A stretch of DNA of 41,108 bases from Clostridia bacterium (GCA_017430945.1 JAFRMB010000005.1:1-41108), one strand, 5' to 3'; counted from the first letter of the stretch, positions 8,994-19,098 are shown. Notes: generated by a model from the sequence alone, not told the origin. Made by a program: numbers and translations.

Positions 8994-10799
8994 TCAATCC
9001 ATTTTCAGCACGGCCATGAAGGCTTCAGACGGCAGGGCGACGCTGCCGACCTGGCGCATGCGCTTCTTGCCCTCTTTTTGTTTCTCCAGCAGCTTCTTCT
9101 TTCTGGAGATATCGCCGCCGTAGCACTTTGCGAGGACATCCTTTCGAAGGGCTTTCACGGTCTCGCGCGCGATCACCTTGCCGCCAATGGCGGCCTGGAT
9201 CGGGATCTCGAACAGCTGCCGCGGTATGGCTTCCTTGAGCTTCTCGGCGATGGAACGTCCCCGCGGGTAAGCTCTGTCGCGATGCACGATGATCGACAGC
9301 GCGTCGCACTGTTCGCCGTTGAGGAGCATATCCAGTTTGACCAGGTCGCTGCGAACGTAGCCTTTCAATTCGTAATCGAAGGAAGCATAGCCGCGCGTGC
9401 GCGACTTCAACTGGTCGAAGAAATCGAATATGACTTCGTTCAGCGGCAGATCGTAATTGAGCAGCACGCGTCCGCCATCGATATATTTCATATCCTTGAA
9501 GGTGCCGCGCTTGTCCTGGCACAGCTCCATGATCGCGCCGACGTATTCCTGCGGCGTGATCACCTGCGCGTCCACGCAGGGCTCTTCCATCCAATCGATC
9601 TCCTGCACCGGCGGCAGATTGGTGGGGTTGTCGATGAACATCACCTCGCCATCCGTCTTGACGACCTTATAGACCACGCTCGGCGCGGTGGTGACGAGAT
9701 CCAGGTCGAACTCACGCTCCAGTCGCTGCTGGATGATCTCCATATGCAGAAGCCCCAAAAAGCCGCACCGGAAACCATATCCCAGCGCCACCGAGGTCTC
9801 AGGCTCATAGGACAGCGCCGCGTCGTTCAGGCGCAGCTTTTCCAGCGCATCGCGCAGGCTCTCGTAATCCGCGCCGTCCGCAGGATAGATGCCGCAGTAT
9901 ACCATCGGCAGGACCGGCTTGTACCCCGGCAGCGGCTCCGCCGCGGGAGCGTTCGCGAGTGTGATGGTGTCGCCCACATGGATGTCGGCGATGTCCTTGA
10001 TCGAGGCGGCGATATAGCCCACTTCTCCCGCACACAGCTCCTCTTTCGGGCTGTAGCCGAGGGGCAGGTAGGCACCGACTTCGGTGACATCGAATTCGCA
10101 CTTGCCGGCCATCATGCGGATGCGGTCGCCCACCTTTACGCGTCCGGCTTTGAGGCGGACCGATGAGATGGCGCCGCGATAGTTGTCGTAGTAGGAATCG
10201 AAGATCAGCGCCTGCAGCGGTGCATCGGGGTCGTCCTGCGGCGCGGGCACGTTCCGTACGATGTCCTCCAGCACGTCCTCGATGCCGACACCCTGTTTGG
10301 CCGACACCAGCGGGCAGCCCTCGCAATCGATGCCGATCTCGTCCTCGATCTCGTTCTTTACGACCTCCGGCTGCGCAGACGGCAGGTCGATCTTGTTGAT
10401 GACGGGCCGGATCTCCAGGTCGTGATCCAGCGCCATATAGACGTTGGCCAGCGTCTGCGCTTCGATGCCCTGGCTGGCATCCACCACCAGGATCGCTCCT
10501 TCGCAAGCCGCCAGAGCACGGGATACTTCATAAGAGAAGTCGACATGGCCGGGGGTGTCGATCAGGTTGAGCTCGTACTCCGTGCCGTCCTTGGCGACAT
10601 AGGGCATCCGCACCGCCTTGGACTTGATGGTGATGCCGCGCTCGCGTTCCAACTCCATACTGTCCAGCACCTGGTCCGTCATCTCCCTGAGCTGCATGAC
10701 GCCCGTCTTTTCAAGGATGCGATCCGCCAATGTGGACTTGCCGTGATCGATATGCGCGATGATGCAAAAGTTTCTGATCTTGCTCTGATCGTAAGTCAA
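8994..10799 (-). CDS. lepA: Elongation factor 4 (LepA)
   Basis: About 601 aa, the normal length. GTPase motifs are G1 [10 protein letters not shown]2 region RGITIKS, G3 DTPGHVDF, G4 NKID and G5 SAK. Domain II, the elongation-factor G-like domains and the LepA-specific C-terminal domain ([22 protein letters not shown]) follow. It acts on stalled or mistranslocated ribosomes. The start is TTG: the two candidates are 10797-10799 (10 nt from GGAGG) and 10803-10805 (4 nt). The upstream in-frame extension to 10895 is not conserved-looking. It is first in the lepA-hemW-PIG-L run. Confidence 0.95.
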   Translation of the reverse strand: MTYDQSKIRNFCIIAHIDHGKSTLADRILEKTGVMQLREMTDQVLDSMELERERGITIKSKAVRMPYVAKDGTEYELNLIDTPGHVDFSYEVSRALAACEGAILVVDASQGIEAQTLANVYMALDHDLEIRPVINKIDLPSAQPEVVKNEIEDEIGIDCEGCPLVSAKQGVGIEDVLEDIVRNVPAPQDDPDAPLQALIFDSYYDNYRGAISSVRLKAGRVKVGDRIRMMAGKCEFDVTEVGAYLPLGYSPKEELCAGEVGYIAASIKDIADIHVGDTITLANAPAAEPLPGYKPVLPMVYCGIYPADGADYESLRDALEKLRLNDAALSYEPETSVALGYGFRCGFLGLLHMEIIQQRLEREFDLDLVTTAPSVVYKVVKTDGEVMFIDNPTNLPPVQEIDWMEEPCVDAQVITPQEYVGAIMELCQDKRGTFKDMKYIDGGRVLLNYDLPLNEVIFDFFDQLKSRTRGYASFDYELKGYVRSDLVKLDMLLNGEQCDALSIIVHRDRAYPRGRSIAEKLKEAIPRQLFEIPIQAAIGGKVIARETVKALRKDVLAKCYGGDISRKKKLLEKQKEGKKRMRQVGSVALPSEAFMAVLKMD

Positions 10800-10830
10800 G
10801 GTCAAAACGCCTCCGTGCCATAAATATCTT

Positions 10831-10836
10831 ATTATA
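10831..10836 (-). promoter_or_regulatory. Probable -10 box of the lepA promoter
   Basis: A perfect TATAAT lies about 32 bp before the lepA start in an AT-rich pocket. A weak TATTAA about 16 bp upstream could be the -35 element. Confidence 0.45.
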
Positions 10837-11078
10837 TGATACCTTTCTCGTGTTAATAAATCAAGTCTCAGGTCCACATACGATGCCCCGCGCAACTGAA
10901 GCGCGCGACTGCCCTGTTTTGTAAGGTTTGCACCTCAATCGAAACGGCAGGGAGCATTGGTGCGAAATGTGTCTGTGTTGTCCAGTTATTATATCAGAAA
11001 CCGCGATTTTCTGTCACCACACTTTCGCCATTTTTTGATATACTTGAAGCCCACCACATACAGATCGGAGGCATCTGC

Positions 11079-11282
11079 ATGGTCATCTCGTACCAGCGGT
11101 TGTGGAAATTACTGGAGGCGCGGCACATCACCAAAAAGGAGCTCGCAAGGCGGGCAGGCATCAGCGAGACCACTTTGCGCAACATGACACAGGGACAGAA
11201 CGTGAGTCTGGACGTCCTCGGAAGGATATGCGCCGCTTTGCATGCGGATCTGGGTGACATTGCCCAATTCGTCGATGTATGA
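11079..11282 (+). CDS. Small XRE-family helix-turn-helix regulator
   Basis: A 67-aa protein that is essentially one Cro/CI-type HTH domain. The readable core is HITKKELARRAGISETTLRNM followed by SLDVLGRICAALHADLGDI, the usual ending of this compact class. The ATG has GGAGG at 11065-11069. A TATACT at 11039-11044 could be its -10 box. It is the only plus-strand gene in the first 25 kb and converges on the aldo/keto reductase. The DNA target is unknown. Confidence 0.85.
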   Translation: MVISYQRLWKLLEARHITKKELARRAGISETTLRNMTQGQNVSLDVLGRICAALHADLGDIAQFVDV

Positions 11283-11306
11283 CGGGCGACATCCATGACA
11301 AGCTGC

Positions 11307-11344
11307 AGCGCGCAGTCGGAGATCGAAATCCGACTGCGCGCTGT
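11307..11344. terminator. 15-bp hairpin between convergent genes
   Basis: CAGCGCGCAGTCGGA (11307-11321) pairs perfectly with 11330-11344 around an 8-nt loop. It lies between the stops of the XRE gene and the aldo/keto reductase gene. T-runs are weak on both sides (TCATTTG on plus), so termination may be bidirectional but imperfect. Confidence 0.6.
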
Positions 11345-11370
11345 CATTTGTGTGTTAGTTCGATCGGCCC

Positions 11371-12381
11371 TCACCTGCCGCAGATGGCATCGATCCTGCT
11401 CAGCTCCCCGTCAGAAAAGCCGGCGGCTCCGACGGCGCGGACGTTGCTCTGGATCTGCTCGGGCCTGGACGCGCCGATGAGCACCGAGCAAACATCCCCA
11501 TCCTTCAACACCCAGGAGAGCGCCATTTCGGCAAGTGTCTGACCGCGCTCTTCCGCCATCGCGTTGAGCGCCCTGATCTGATCGAGACGCTCCGGCGTGA
11601 GGTTGCCGGCCTTCAGATAGCGGCCGTCCCTGGCGATGCGGCTGTCTTCGGGAATGCCCTCCAGATAGCGGTCTGTGAGCAGGCCCTGCGCCAACGGGCT
11701 GAAGGCGATGATGCCAAGTCCCGCCTCGCGGCAATAAGCCTTGACGCCGTCGTCTTCGATGGTCCGGTCGAATATCGAATAACGACGCTGATTCACGATC
11801 AGCGGCAAGCGAAGCTCCCGCGCGATGTCGACCGCCCGGCGGGTGGTATCCCGATCATAATTCGATATGCCGGCATAGAGCGCCCGGCCGCTGCTGACGA
11901 TGAAAGCAAGCGCCTCCATGGTCTCATCAAGCGGCGTTTCCGGATCCATGCGATGATGGTAGAATATGTCCACATAGTCGAGGCCAAGCCGCTTCAGGCT
12001 CTGATCACAGCTCGCGACCAGGTATTTGCGACTGCCCCAGTTTCCGTACGGGCCATCCCACATATCGTAGCCCGCCTTGGTGGCGATCAGCAGTTCGTCC
12101 CGATACGGGCGGAAGTCCGCCTTGAGGATGCGGCCGGCATTGCTCTCGGCCGTGCCGTAGGTCGGGCCATAATTGTTGGCCAGATCGAATTGCGTGATGC
12201 CGTGGTCGAATGCCGTTCGGCACATCGCGCGCATATTGTCGAAGCTGCCGTTCGACCCGAAATTGTGCCAGAATCCCAGAGAGACCGACGGGAATCTCAG
12301 GCCGCTTCGACCAACCCGAGCGTATTTCATGTGGTCATAGCGCCCGTCGGACGCTCTGTAGACATTTGCGATATCCGCCAT
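11371..12381 (-). CDS. Aldo/keto reductase (YghZ/Gpr-like)
   Basis: A 336-aa NADPH-dependent (beta/alpha)8 reductase. The catalytic tetrad is readable: Asp and Tyr in FDLANNYGPTYG, Lys in IATKAGYDM and His in YVDIFYHHRMD. The phosphate-binding end GASRPEQIQSNV is intact. The closest familiar subgroup is the L-glyceraldehyde-3-phosphate/methylglyoxal reductases (MKYARVGRSGLRFPSVSLG...WHNFG), but the substrate is not determined. ATG at 12379-12381 is preceded by AGGAGG. An in-frame ATG 10 codons earlier lacks a site. It lies 77 bp downstream of nifJ in the same direction and is the last gene before the convergent hairpin. Confidence 0.9.
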   Translation of the reverse strand: MADIANVYRASDGRYDHMKYARVGRSGLRFPSVSLGFWHNFGSNGSFDNMRAMCRTAFDHGITQFDLANNYGPTYGTAESNAGRILKADFRPYRDELLIATKAGYDMWDGPYGNWGSRKYLVASCDQSLKRLGLDYVDIFYHHRMDPETPLDETMEALAFIVSSGRALYAGISNYDRDTTRRAVDIARELRLPLIVNQRRYSIFDRTIEDDGVKAYCREAGLGIIAFSPLAQGLLTDRYLEGIPEDSRIARDGRYLKAGNLTPERLDQIRALNAMAEERGQTLAEMALSWVLKDGDVCSVLIGASRPEQIQSNVRAVGAAGFSDGELSRIDAICGR

Positions 12382-12458
12382 GCTTATCCTCCTCTGGGCA
12401 CGCGCCTTCATCGTACCGTGTAGCTGCCGGCCCGTATTCGCCGATCACCGTCGCGCCG

Positions 12459-15400
12459 TTATTTGTTCTTCAGGGCTTCAAAGCGCTCCTTTGCCAGCCG
12501 CGCGCCCTCCGCAAACAGCTCCCTGGCGTTATCGGGGAACGTGCGCTTCAGCGAAGCGTAGCGCACCTCGCCATCCAGGAACGTCTCATAGTCCAGCGTC
12601 GGGGCCTTGGAATCGAGCTGGAACCGAGGCTCTGCTTCGGGATCGTAGCGATAGAGGAACCAGTATCCCGCCTCCACTGCGCGCTTCATCTCGTCCTGTA
12701 CCTTCGCCATGCCGCACTTCAGCCCATGGCTCTGGCAAGGTGCGTAGGCAATGATGACGCTGGGCCCCTTGAAGGACTGCGCCTCGCAGATCGCCCGTAT
12801 GAGCTGGGCGTTGTCGGCTCCCATGGCCACCTGAGCGACATAAACGTTGCCATACGTCATCAGCATGCCGCCGATATCCTTCTTCGGGCGCTTCTTGCCG
12901 GAAGCCGCGAACTGTGCCACCGCGCCTACGGGCGTGGCCTTCGACGACTGGCCGCCGGTGTTGGAGTATACCTCTGTGTCCACGATCAGCACGTTCACAT
13001 CCTCGCCGCTTGCGACCACGTGGTCCAGGCCGCCGAATCCGATGTCATAGGCCCATCCGTCGCCGCCATACATCCAGAAGGTCTTGCGCGCCAGCTGATC
13101 TTTGTAGCGCAGGATCGTCCTGGCCTCACTGTCTTCCATCCGCTCGAGTGCGTCGATCAGCGCAGAGCTGGCGGATGCCGAGGTGTCGATATCGTCATAG
13201 GTCTCCAGCCAGCGATCGATCGCAGCGACCACACCTGCATCTGTACAGGTCTGACGATATGATTCGATGCGCATGCGCTGCGCCTCGCGCTGCTGTTTGA
13301 CGGAGAGCACCATGCCCAGGCTGAACTCGGCATTGTTTTCGAACAGGGAATTCGACCAGGCAGGGCCTTTTCCGCAGGCGTTGACCGTATAGGGTATACC
13401 GGGCATGGCAGAACCCCACGCCTGGGAGCAGCCCGTGGCGTTGGCCCAGTAAACGCGGTCGCCGTATAGCTGCGTCAGCAGCTTCGCATAGGGAGTCTCA
13501 CCGCAGCCCGCGCATGCAGCTGAGAACTCCAGAAGCGGGCGCCTGAACTGGCTGCCCTTGACGGTATAGGGATCGAACACGTCGCCCTTGTCAGACAGCC
13601 CCAGCGCCCAGGCCCAGGCCTCGCGGGTCTCGGGTGCATCGGCCACCGGCGTCATGGTCAGCGCGCCGGCCGGACATACGTTCGCGCAGCTTCCGCAGCC
13701 CGTGCAGTCCAGGCCGCTCACAGCCATGGTAAAGCCGAGCCCCGCGGCCTGTTTGCCCTTCGCCGGCACGACGATCGCGCCTGCCGGCGCGGCCTCCGCT
13801 TCCCCGGCGTCGACGAGGTATGGCCGAATGACCGCGTGCGGGCACACATAGGCGCACTTGTTGCACTGAATGCACTTCGCGGCGCTCCAGACGGGGATCC
13901 GCGTGGCGATGCCCCTTTTCTCATAGGCAATCAACCCCATGTCCATCACGCCGTCCTCATATCCCCTGAACGCGCTGACCGGGAGATCGTCGCCCTTTTG
14001 ATCGTTGATGGGATCCAGAAGCTTCGTGACCACCTCCGGCAAAAGCCGAACTGGCGCAGGCGCGTCCTCAGCGTTGCACCATCCTTCCGGCACATCGACG
14101 CGCACGAGTGCGTCAGCACATGCGTCGATGGCCGCGAGGTTCCGTTCGATCACTTCTTCTCCCTTGGCGAAGTACGTCTTTCGCACGGCTGCTTTCATGT
14201 AGCCAACGGCATCCTCGACAGGGATGACGGGCATCAGGTGGAAGAAAGCCGATTGCAGCACCATGTTGAAGTGGCTGCCCAGCCCCAGCCGGTCTGCGAT
14301 CTTTATCGCATCGATCAGATAGAGGCGGATCTGCTTCCGTGCGATCTCCCGCTTCGCGTGTGCGGGGAGATGTGCTTCCAGCTGCTCCGGTGTCCAGGGA
14401 CAGTTCAACAGCAGCGTGCCCCCGGGTTTGACCTCCTCGGCGATGTCGTACTTTTCGATATAGGTGGGATTGTGGCACGCCACGAAATCCGCAGACTTCA
14501 CATAATAGGAAGCGCGGATCGGCCGGTCGCCGAAGCGCAGATGGCTTTTGGTCACGCCGAAGCTCTTCTTGGCGTCGTACTCGAAGTAGGCCTGCGCAAA
14601 CCCGGGCGTATGGCTGTTGATGATCTCGACCGTGTTCTTGTTGGCGCCCACGGTGCCGTCGCCGCCCAGGCCCCAGAACTTGCAACTGACCACGCCGTCG
14701 CCGCTCATAGGCAGCGGCACGTCCTTCAGGGAAAGGTGGGTCACATCGTCCACGATGCCGATGGTAAAGCTGTTGACCGGGGCGTCGGCGCGCAGATTCT
14801 CGAATACCGCGGCGATCTGCGAAGGCGTGGTATCCTTGCTGGAAAGGCCGTAGCGGCCGCCCACGACGATCAGATCTCCCCTGCCCCGCAGCGCCGTGCA
14901 CACGTCCTGATAGAGCGGTTCGCCCGCCGATCCCATCTCTTTGGTGCGATCGAGCACCGCGACCGCCTTCACGGAATCCGGGAGCGCCGCGACGAACCGG
15001 CCGATATCGAACGGCCTGAACAGATGGACCTGAACGAAGCCGACCTTTTCGCCTTTGGCATTCAAAGCGTCGACGACTTCCTCGACGCAGCCGCTCACGG
15101 AGCCCATCGCCACGACGACGCGCGTGGCATCCGGCGCGCCGTAATAATCAAAGCAATGGTAGTTCCGTCCGGTCAGCTCCGAGATCTGTCCCAGATAGTC
15201 TTCGACGATATCGGGCAGTTGCCGATAATCGCCGTTGCTGGCCTCGCGCACCTGGAAATAGATGTCCGGGTTCTGCACCGTCGCGCGGATCATCGGATGC
15301 TCGGGGTTCAGCGCGTGTGCGCGGAAAGCGTCCACCGCGTCGGCGTCCAGCATGCTGCGCAGATCCTCATAGCTGATCTGCTCGACCTTGTCGATCTCAT

Positions 15401-15944
15401 GCGACGTGCGGAACCCGTCGAAGAAGTGCATGAAAGGCACGCGCCCCTTTACGGCAGCCAGGTGCGCCACACCGGCAAGATCCATGACCTCCTGCACACT
15501 GCCGGAGCACAGCATCGCAAAGCCGGTATTGCGGCAGCTCATCACATCGGAATGATCTCCGAAGATCGACAGCGCGTGCGTGCCAACGGTTCGGGCCGCC
15601 ACGTGCAGCACGCCGGGCAGCCGCTCGCCCGCGATGCGATGCAGCACGGGGATCATCAGCATGAGCCCCTGTGACGAGGTGAAGCTCGTCGCCAGCGCAC
15701 CGGTCTGCAGCGCTCCGTGGACCGCCGCCGCGGCGCCGGCCTCAGACTGCATCTCGACGAGGCGCACGGTCTGCCCGAACAGATTCTCCTTGCCCTTGGC
15801 CGACCACAGATCGGTCTTGCCCGCCATCGGCGAGGACGGCGTGATGGGATAGATCGCCGCGACCTCCGTAAATGCGTATGCGACGTATGCCGCAGCCTCG
15901 TTGCCGTCCAGCGTGACGTAGACGGGCGCTTTTCTGCCAGCCAT
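12459..15944 (-). CDS. nifJ: Pyruvate:ferredoxin (flavodoxin) oxidoreductase
   Basis: A 1161-aa single-chain PFOR, the usual length. The order is: domain I with YPITPSSPMA, domain II, the gamma-like region (about 415-610, GLGGDGTVGANKNT), an inserted 2x[4Fe-4S] ferredoxin domain (CIQCNKCAYVCPHAVI and CTGCGSCANVCPAGAL), then the TPP-binding domain with ACAGCGETPY and GGDGWAYDIGFGGLDH, ending with CNAxxxWxx-type NTGGQSSK. It oxidises pyruvate to acetyl-CoA and CO2 and reduces ferredoxin, the central reaction of anaerobic fermentation. ATG at 15942-15944 has AAGGAGG seven bases away. An open frame continues upstream to 16412, but that part is only the transporter gene read in another frame. It lies 53 bp after the small transporter gene. 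Confidence 0.96.
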   Translation of the reverse strand: MAGRKAPVYVTLDGNEAAAYVAYAFTEVAAIYPITPSSPMAGKTDLWSAKGKENLFGQTVRLVEMQSEAGAAAAVHGALQTGALATSFTSSQGLMLMIPVLHRIAGERLPGVLHVAARTVGTHALSIFGDHSDVMSCRNTGFAMLCSGSVQEVMDLAGVAHLAAVKGRVPFMHFFDGFRTSHEIDKVEQISYEDLRSMLDADAVDAFRAHALNPEHPMIRATVQNPDIYFQVREASNGDYRQLPDIVEDYLGQISELTGRNYHCFDYYGAPDATRVVVAMGSVSGCVEEVVDALNAKGEKVGFVQVHLFRPFDIGRFVAALPDSVKAVAVLDRTKEMGSAGEPLYQDVCTALRGRGDLIVVGGRYGLSSKDTTPSQIAAVFENLRADAPVNSFTIGIVDDVTHLSLKDVPLPMSGDGVVSCKFWGLGGDGTVGANKNTVEIINSHTPGFAQAYFEYDAKKSFGVTKSHLRFGDRPIRASYYVKSADFVACHNPTYIEKYDIAEEVKPGGTLLLNCPWTPEQLEAHLPAHAKREIARKQIRLYLIDAIKIADRLGLGSHFNMVLQSAFFHLMPVIPVEDAVGYMKAAVRKTYFAKGEEVIERNLAAIDACADALVRVDVPEGWCNAEDAPAPVRLLPEVVTKLLDPINDQKGDDLPVSAFRGYEDGVMDMGLIAYEKRGIATRIPVWSAAKCIQCNKCAYVCPHAVIRPYLVDAGEAEAAPAGAIVVPAKGKQAAGLGFTMAVSGLDCTGCGSCANVCPAGALTMTPVADAPETREAWAWALGLSDKGDVFDPYTVKGSQFRRPLLEFSAACAGCGETPYAKLLTQLYGDRVYWANATGCSQAWGSAMPGIPYTVNACGKGPAWSNSLFENNAEFSLGMVLSVKQQREAQRMRIESYRQTCTDAGVVAAIDRWLETYDDIDTSASASSALIDALERMEDSEARTILRYKDQLARKTFWMYGGDGWAYDIGFGGLDHVVASGEDVNVLIVDTEVYSNTGGQSSKATPVGAVAQFAASGKKRPKKDIGGMLMTYGNVYVAQVAMGADNAQLIRAICEAQSFKGPSVIIAYAPCQSHGLKCGMAKVQDEMKRAVEAGYWFLYRYDPEAEPRFQLDSKAPTLDYETFLDGEVRYASLKRTFPDNARELFAEGARLAKERFEALKNK

Positions 15945-15997
15945 AAGCGTGACCTCCTTAAAGCAAACAAATACTCTGTTTGGATTTGATATCGGGA

Positions 15998-16426
15998 CTA
16001 CTTCAGATTGATAAATGCCAGGCCGATCAGGCAGATGACCACGCCGATCGCCTTGTTCCAGGTGAGCGCTTCGTGATAGATCAGGCGTCCGACGACGATG
16101 AGCGCGACCGCCAGGAAGGCGCTTTGCACGACGGACACGGTGCTGATCTGCCAGCCCGCCTTGTAAGCATAGATGAACCCGACCTCCAGCCCGATGATGA
16201 CGATGCCCAGCGCGATCGGCGCCCAGTTCAGCTTTGTCATCTCCCTGGCCAGACTGCCCGATCGGTTGAGTGCCAGGTAAAAAACCGTGCTCGCGGCCGC
16301 CGCTATCAAATAGGTGACCGTCAGCGACGCGAATGGATCCATGCCCTCCGGCACCGACTTCGTGCATATCTGATAGACGACATTGGAAAGCACGACCAGC
16401 GCGATCGGCCATGCGAACATGAACAC
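15998..16426 (-). CDS. Small EamA/DMT-type transporter (half-size)
   Basis: About 142 aa with four to five hydrophobic helices (FAWPIALVVLSNVVYQI, VTYLIAAAASTVFYLAL, WAPIALGIVIIGLEVGFIY, VVQSAFLAVALIVVG, IGVVICLIGLAFINL). It resembles a single EamA repeat, so it would have to dimerise to form a complete drug/metabolite-type transporter. GTG at 16424-16426 has GGAGG at 8-nt spacing. A GTG five codons earlier is possible. An 8-bp hairpin (GGAGAGAC/GTCTCTCC) lies just upstream at about 16455-16483. Its position between the acyl-CoA synthetase fusion and nifJ hints at a metabolite exporter or importer in the same pathway, but the substrate is unknown. Confidence 0.75.
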   Translation of the reverse strand: MFMFAWPIALVVLSNVVYQICTKSVPEGMDPFASLTVTYLIAAAASTVFYLALNRSGSLAREMTKLNWAPIALGIVIIGLEVGFIYAYKAGWQISTVSVVQSAFLAVALIVVGRLIYHEALTWNKAIGVVICLIGLAFINLK

Positions 16427-16582
16427 AGGCAGCACCTCCACCGATAAAGTCCCGGAGAGACAGCTTTCATCGCCGTCTCTCCTGACTTATCATCCATATC
16501 CGGTCCGGCCCACAGGCTTTGATGAAGCGTTCTATTCGGCCGCTTCAAGGCCTCTGCCGCCGATCCGCCGGATCGCCTACAC

Positions 16583-19081
16583 TTAAGCCGTCTCTATCGC
16601 GGCGTCCTTTTGCAGCCCCAGCTTTTCGATGGCCTGCTCGCGCATCTTGTACTTCTGGATCTTGCCGGCGTCATTCATCGGGAAGGAATCCACAAAATCG
16701 ATATATTTGGGGACCTTGTGCTTGGCCATGTGGTCGAGCACGTACTGCTTCATCTCTTCCTCGGTCATGGTCTCACCCTCCTTCAGGATGATGCAGGCCA
16801 TGATCTCCTCGCCGCTGGCCTTGTCGGGCACGCCGATGACCTGAACATCGGAGACCTTTGGATGCGTATAGATGAACTCCTCGATCTCTTTGGGATAGAT
16901 GTTCTCGCCGCCGCGGATGATCATGTCCTTGAGCCTTCCGGTGATGCGGTAGTTGCCCTCGGGCGTGCGGCACGCCAGGTCTCCGGTGTGCAGCCAGCCA
17001 TCCTTGTCGATCGCTGCCGCGGTGGCCTTGGGCATCTTGTAGTAGCCCTTCATGATGTTGTAGCCCCTGGCCACGAACTCGCCGATCACCTCATCCGGGC
17101 AATCCTTGCCGGTCTCCGGATCCACGATCTTGCACTCCACCTCAGGAAAGGCAGAGCCGACGGTCGCAACGCGCACCTCGAGCGGATCGCTGGTGCGGCT
17201 CATGGTGCAACCGGGAGAGGCTTCGGTTTGTCCGTAGACGATGACGATCTCCGGCATATGCATCTTCTCCACGACCTCCCGCATCACGGCGATGGGGCAC
17301 GGGCTGCCGGCCATGATGCCGGTGCGCATATGAGAGAAGTCCGTCTTTTCAAAATCCGGGTGGCTGAGCATCGCGATGAACATCGTCGGCACACCGTGGA
17401 AGGCGGTGATCCGTTCGTTGTGGATGCAGGCCAGCGATGACTTGGGACTGAAATACGGGATCGGCAATATCGTGCCGCCATGCGTCATGGTAGCCGTCAT
17501 CGCGAGCACCATGCCGAAGCAATGGAACATGGGGACCTGGATCATCATGCGATCCGCGGTGGACAGGTCCATGCCGTCCCCGATCATCTTGCCGTCGTTG
17601 ACCACGTTGTAGTGCGTCAGCATCACGCCCTTGGGGAAACCCGTCGTGCCCGAGGTGTACTGCATATTGCACACATCGTTGATATCGACGGCCGCGGCCA
17701 TGCGCCGGACCTCTTCGATGGGCGTGCGCGCGGCATACTCCAGCGATTCCTCCCAGGTCAGCGCACCGGGCATGCGGAAACCCACCGTGATCACGTTGCG
17801 CAGGAACGGGAGCCTGCGGGTATGCAACGGCTGCCCGGGCTTGTTGTTCACGATCTCGGGGCAAAGCTCATTGATGATCTGCTTGTAGTCGGAATCCTTG
17901 AAGCCGTCGATCATCACCAGCGTGTGGGTGTCCGACTGTCTGAGCAGATATTCCGCCTCGTGGATCTTGTACGCGGTGTTCATCGTCACCAGCACCGCGC
18001 CGATCTTCGTCGTGGCCCAGAAGGTCAAAAACCATTGCGGCACATTCGTTGCCCAAATGGTCACCTTGCTGCCGGCGCGGACGCCAAGCGAGATCAGCGC
18101 GCGCGCGAATTCATCCACGTCGTCCCGGAACTGGCTGTAGGTACGGGTGTAGTCCAGCGTTGTGAAGCGGATCGCCAGCTGATCCGGGAACTGCTCCACC
18201 ATAGTATCCAGCACCTGCGGGAACGTCTTGTCGATCAGCGTCTGCTGCTTCCACACGTAGTTGCCCGTGTGCGATCTGTTCCAATAGAGATGCTTCCTGG
18301 CCCGCCGGGTGTTCTCGAACCTGCCCATGCAACTGACAAAGTGCGTCAGTATGATCTCGATGTCCGAAAGCCCGTCGATCCAGTCCGGATTCCACTGTAT
18401 GGAGATGAATCCGTCGTAATTGACGGATCTCAGCGCGTCCATGAGCTCCCTGATCGGCAGCTCGCCCTCGCCCACCAGCTCCGGCACATTCACGCCGTTC
18501 TCGCGCCTGAAATCGTGGATGTGCACGTGCCGCACATATGCGCCGAGGTTGGTGATGGTCTGCTCTGCATCCTCACCGCCACAGACACAGGTGGAATGCA
18601 TGTCCCACAGCGCCGCGAGCTGATCGTCCGCGAAGCGGTTCAGCAGGTCGCGAAGGTTCTTCGTGTCCGCATAAGCGCCGGTCGTGGCCACGAGCAGCGA
18701 TATCGGCTTGCCGGAAACGACCTTGAGGAGCTCGCCGATGCGCTCCGCACAAGCGGCCTGACTGTCGCTGTCGGTGTGGATGCCCACGGACGGAATGCCC
18801 AGGTTCACGGCGACATCGACGCATTCCGTGAGTTCGCGCATGAAGTTCGGGTCGGTGAAGTCGCCCACGGTATCCACGCAGGGCAGCGAGAGCCCCTGAT
18901 TGGTCAGGTGGCGCCTGGTGGCAGCGGCAAGCTCCGGATTCGTCGGGCTTGATTTGCCCTGGAACACGGGACCCGCGATCTCGCTGAGCTCGATGCCCTG
19001 AAGCCGCGCGTCGAGCGCTGCCTGCACGAATTCCGGCCAGCTCAAGCCGTCCCAATTCTGTATGGAGAATGAAAGCTTCAT
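16583..19081 (-). CDS. Fusion of a xylose-isomerase-like TIM barrel and an acyl-CoA synthetase
   Basis: An 832-aa protein with two complete parts. Residues 1-245 are a sugar-phosphate isomerase/epimerase-type (AP_endonuc_2) barrel. Residues 270-832 are an AMP-forming acyl-CoA synthetase with P-loop YTSGTTGFPKG (475-485), YGQTE (616-620), HTGD (698-701), GRLKD (Arg716) and the C-terminal catalytic Lys in GKIQK (Lys807), so the ligase half should be active on a carboxylic acid, ATP and CoA. In the barrel, Asp160/His162 (WDMH) and the VHIHD histidines are kept. The metal-binding glutamates expected in an IETHG-type motif and in the last strand read VATTG (131-135) and ISIQW (Gln229). ATG is preceded by GGGGGAGGG. 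It lies 17 bp after the LeuA-like gene under the same T-box. Confidence 0.88.
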   Translation of the reverse strand: MKLSFSIQNWDGLSWPEFVQAALDARLQGIELSEIAGPVFQGKSSPTNPELAAATRRHLTNQGLSLPCVDTVGDFTDPNFMRELTECVDVAVNLGIPSVGIHTDSDSQAACAERIGELLKVVSGKPISLLVATTGAYADTKNLRDLLNRFADDQLAALWDMHSTCVCGGEDAEQTITNLGAYVRHVHIHDFRRENGVNVPELVGEGELPIRELMDALRSVNYDGFISIQWNPDWIDGLSDIEIILTHFVSCMGRFENTRRARKHLYWNRSHTGNYVWKQQTLIDKTFPQVLDTMVEQFPDQLAIRFTTLDYTRTYSQFRDDVDEFARALISLGVRAGSKVTIWATNVPQWFLTFWATTKIGAVLVTMNTAYKIHEAEYLLRQSDTHTLVMIDGFKDSDYKQIINELCPEIVNNKPGQPLHTRRLPFLRNVITVGFRMPGALTWEESLEYAARTPIEEVRRMAAAVDINDVCNMQYTSGTTGFPKGVMLTHYNVVNDGKMIGDGMDLSTADRMMIQVPMFHCFGMVLAMTATMTHGGTILPIPYFSPKSSLACIHNERITAFHGVPTMFIAMLSHPDFEKTDFSHMRTGIMAGSPCPIAVMREVVEKMHMPEIVIVYGQTEASPGCTMSRTSDPLEVRVATVGSAFPEVECKIVDPETGKDCPDEVIGEFVARGYNIMKGYYKMPKATAAAIDKDGWLHTGDLACRTPEGNYRITGRLKDMIIRGGENIYPKEIEEFIYTHPKVSDVQVIGVPDKASGEEIMACIILKEGETMTEEEMKQYVLDHMAKHKVPKYIDFVDSFPMNDAGKIQKYKMREQAIEKLGLQKDAAIETA

Positions 19082-19098
19082 GGTCAGCCCTCCCCCGA

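Noticed and set aside
13836..15674. Long plus-strand open frame (612 codons) opposite nifJ
   Set aside because: It is rich in Arg/His/Gly with no family motif, and lies wholly antisense to an unmistakable PFOR. GC-rich coding DNA produces such frames.
15945..16412. N-terminal extension of nifJ
   Set aside because: The frame is open to 16412, but this part overlaps the transporter gene in another frame, has shadow composition and lacks a ribosome site. AAGGAGG marks the start at 15944.
17480..18952. 490-codon plus-strand frame opposite the TIM-barrel/acyl-CoA synthetase fusion
   Set aside because: No recognisable domain, His/Arg/Val-rich shadow composition and no ribosome site. The minus-strand frame carries all motifs. 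The same applies to 19069-20568 and 2579-3781.
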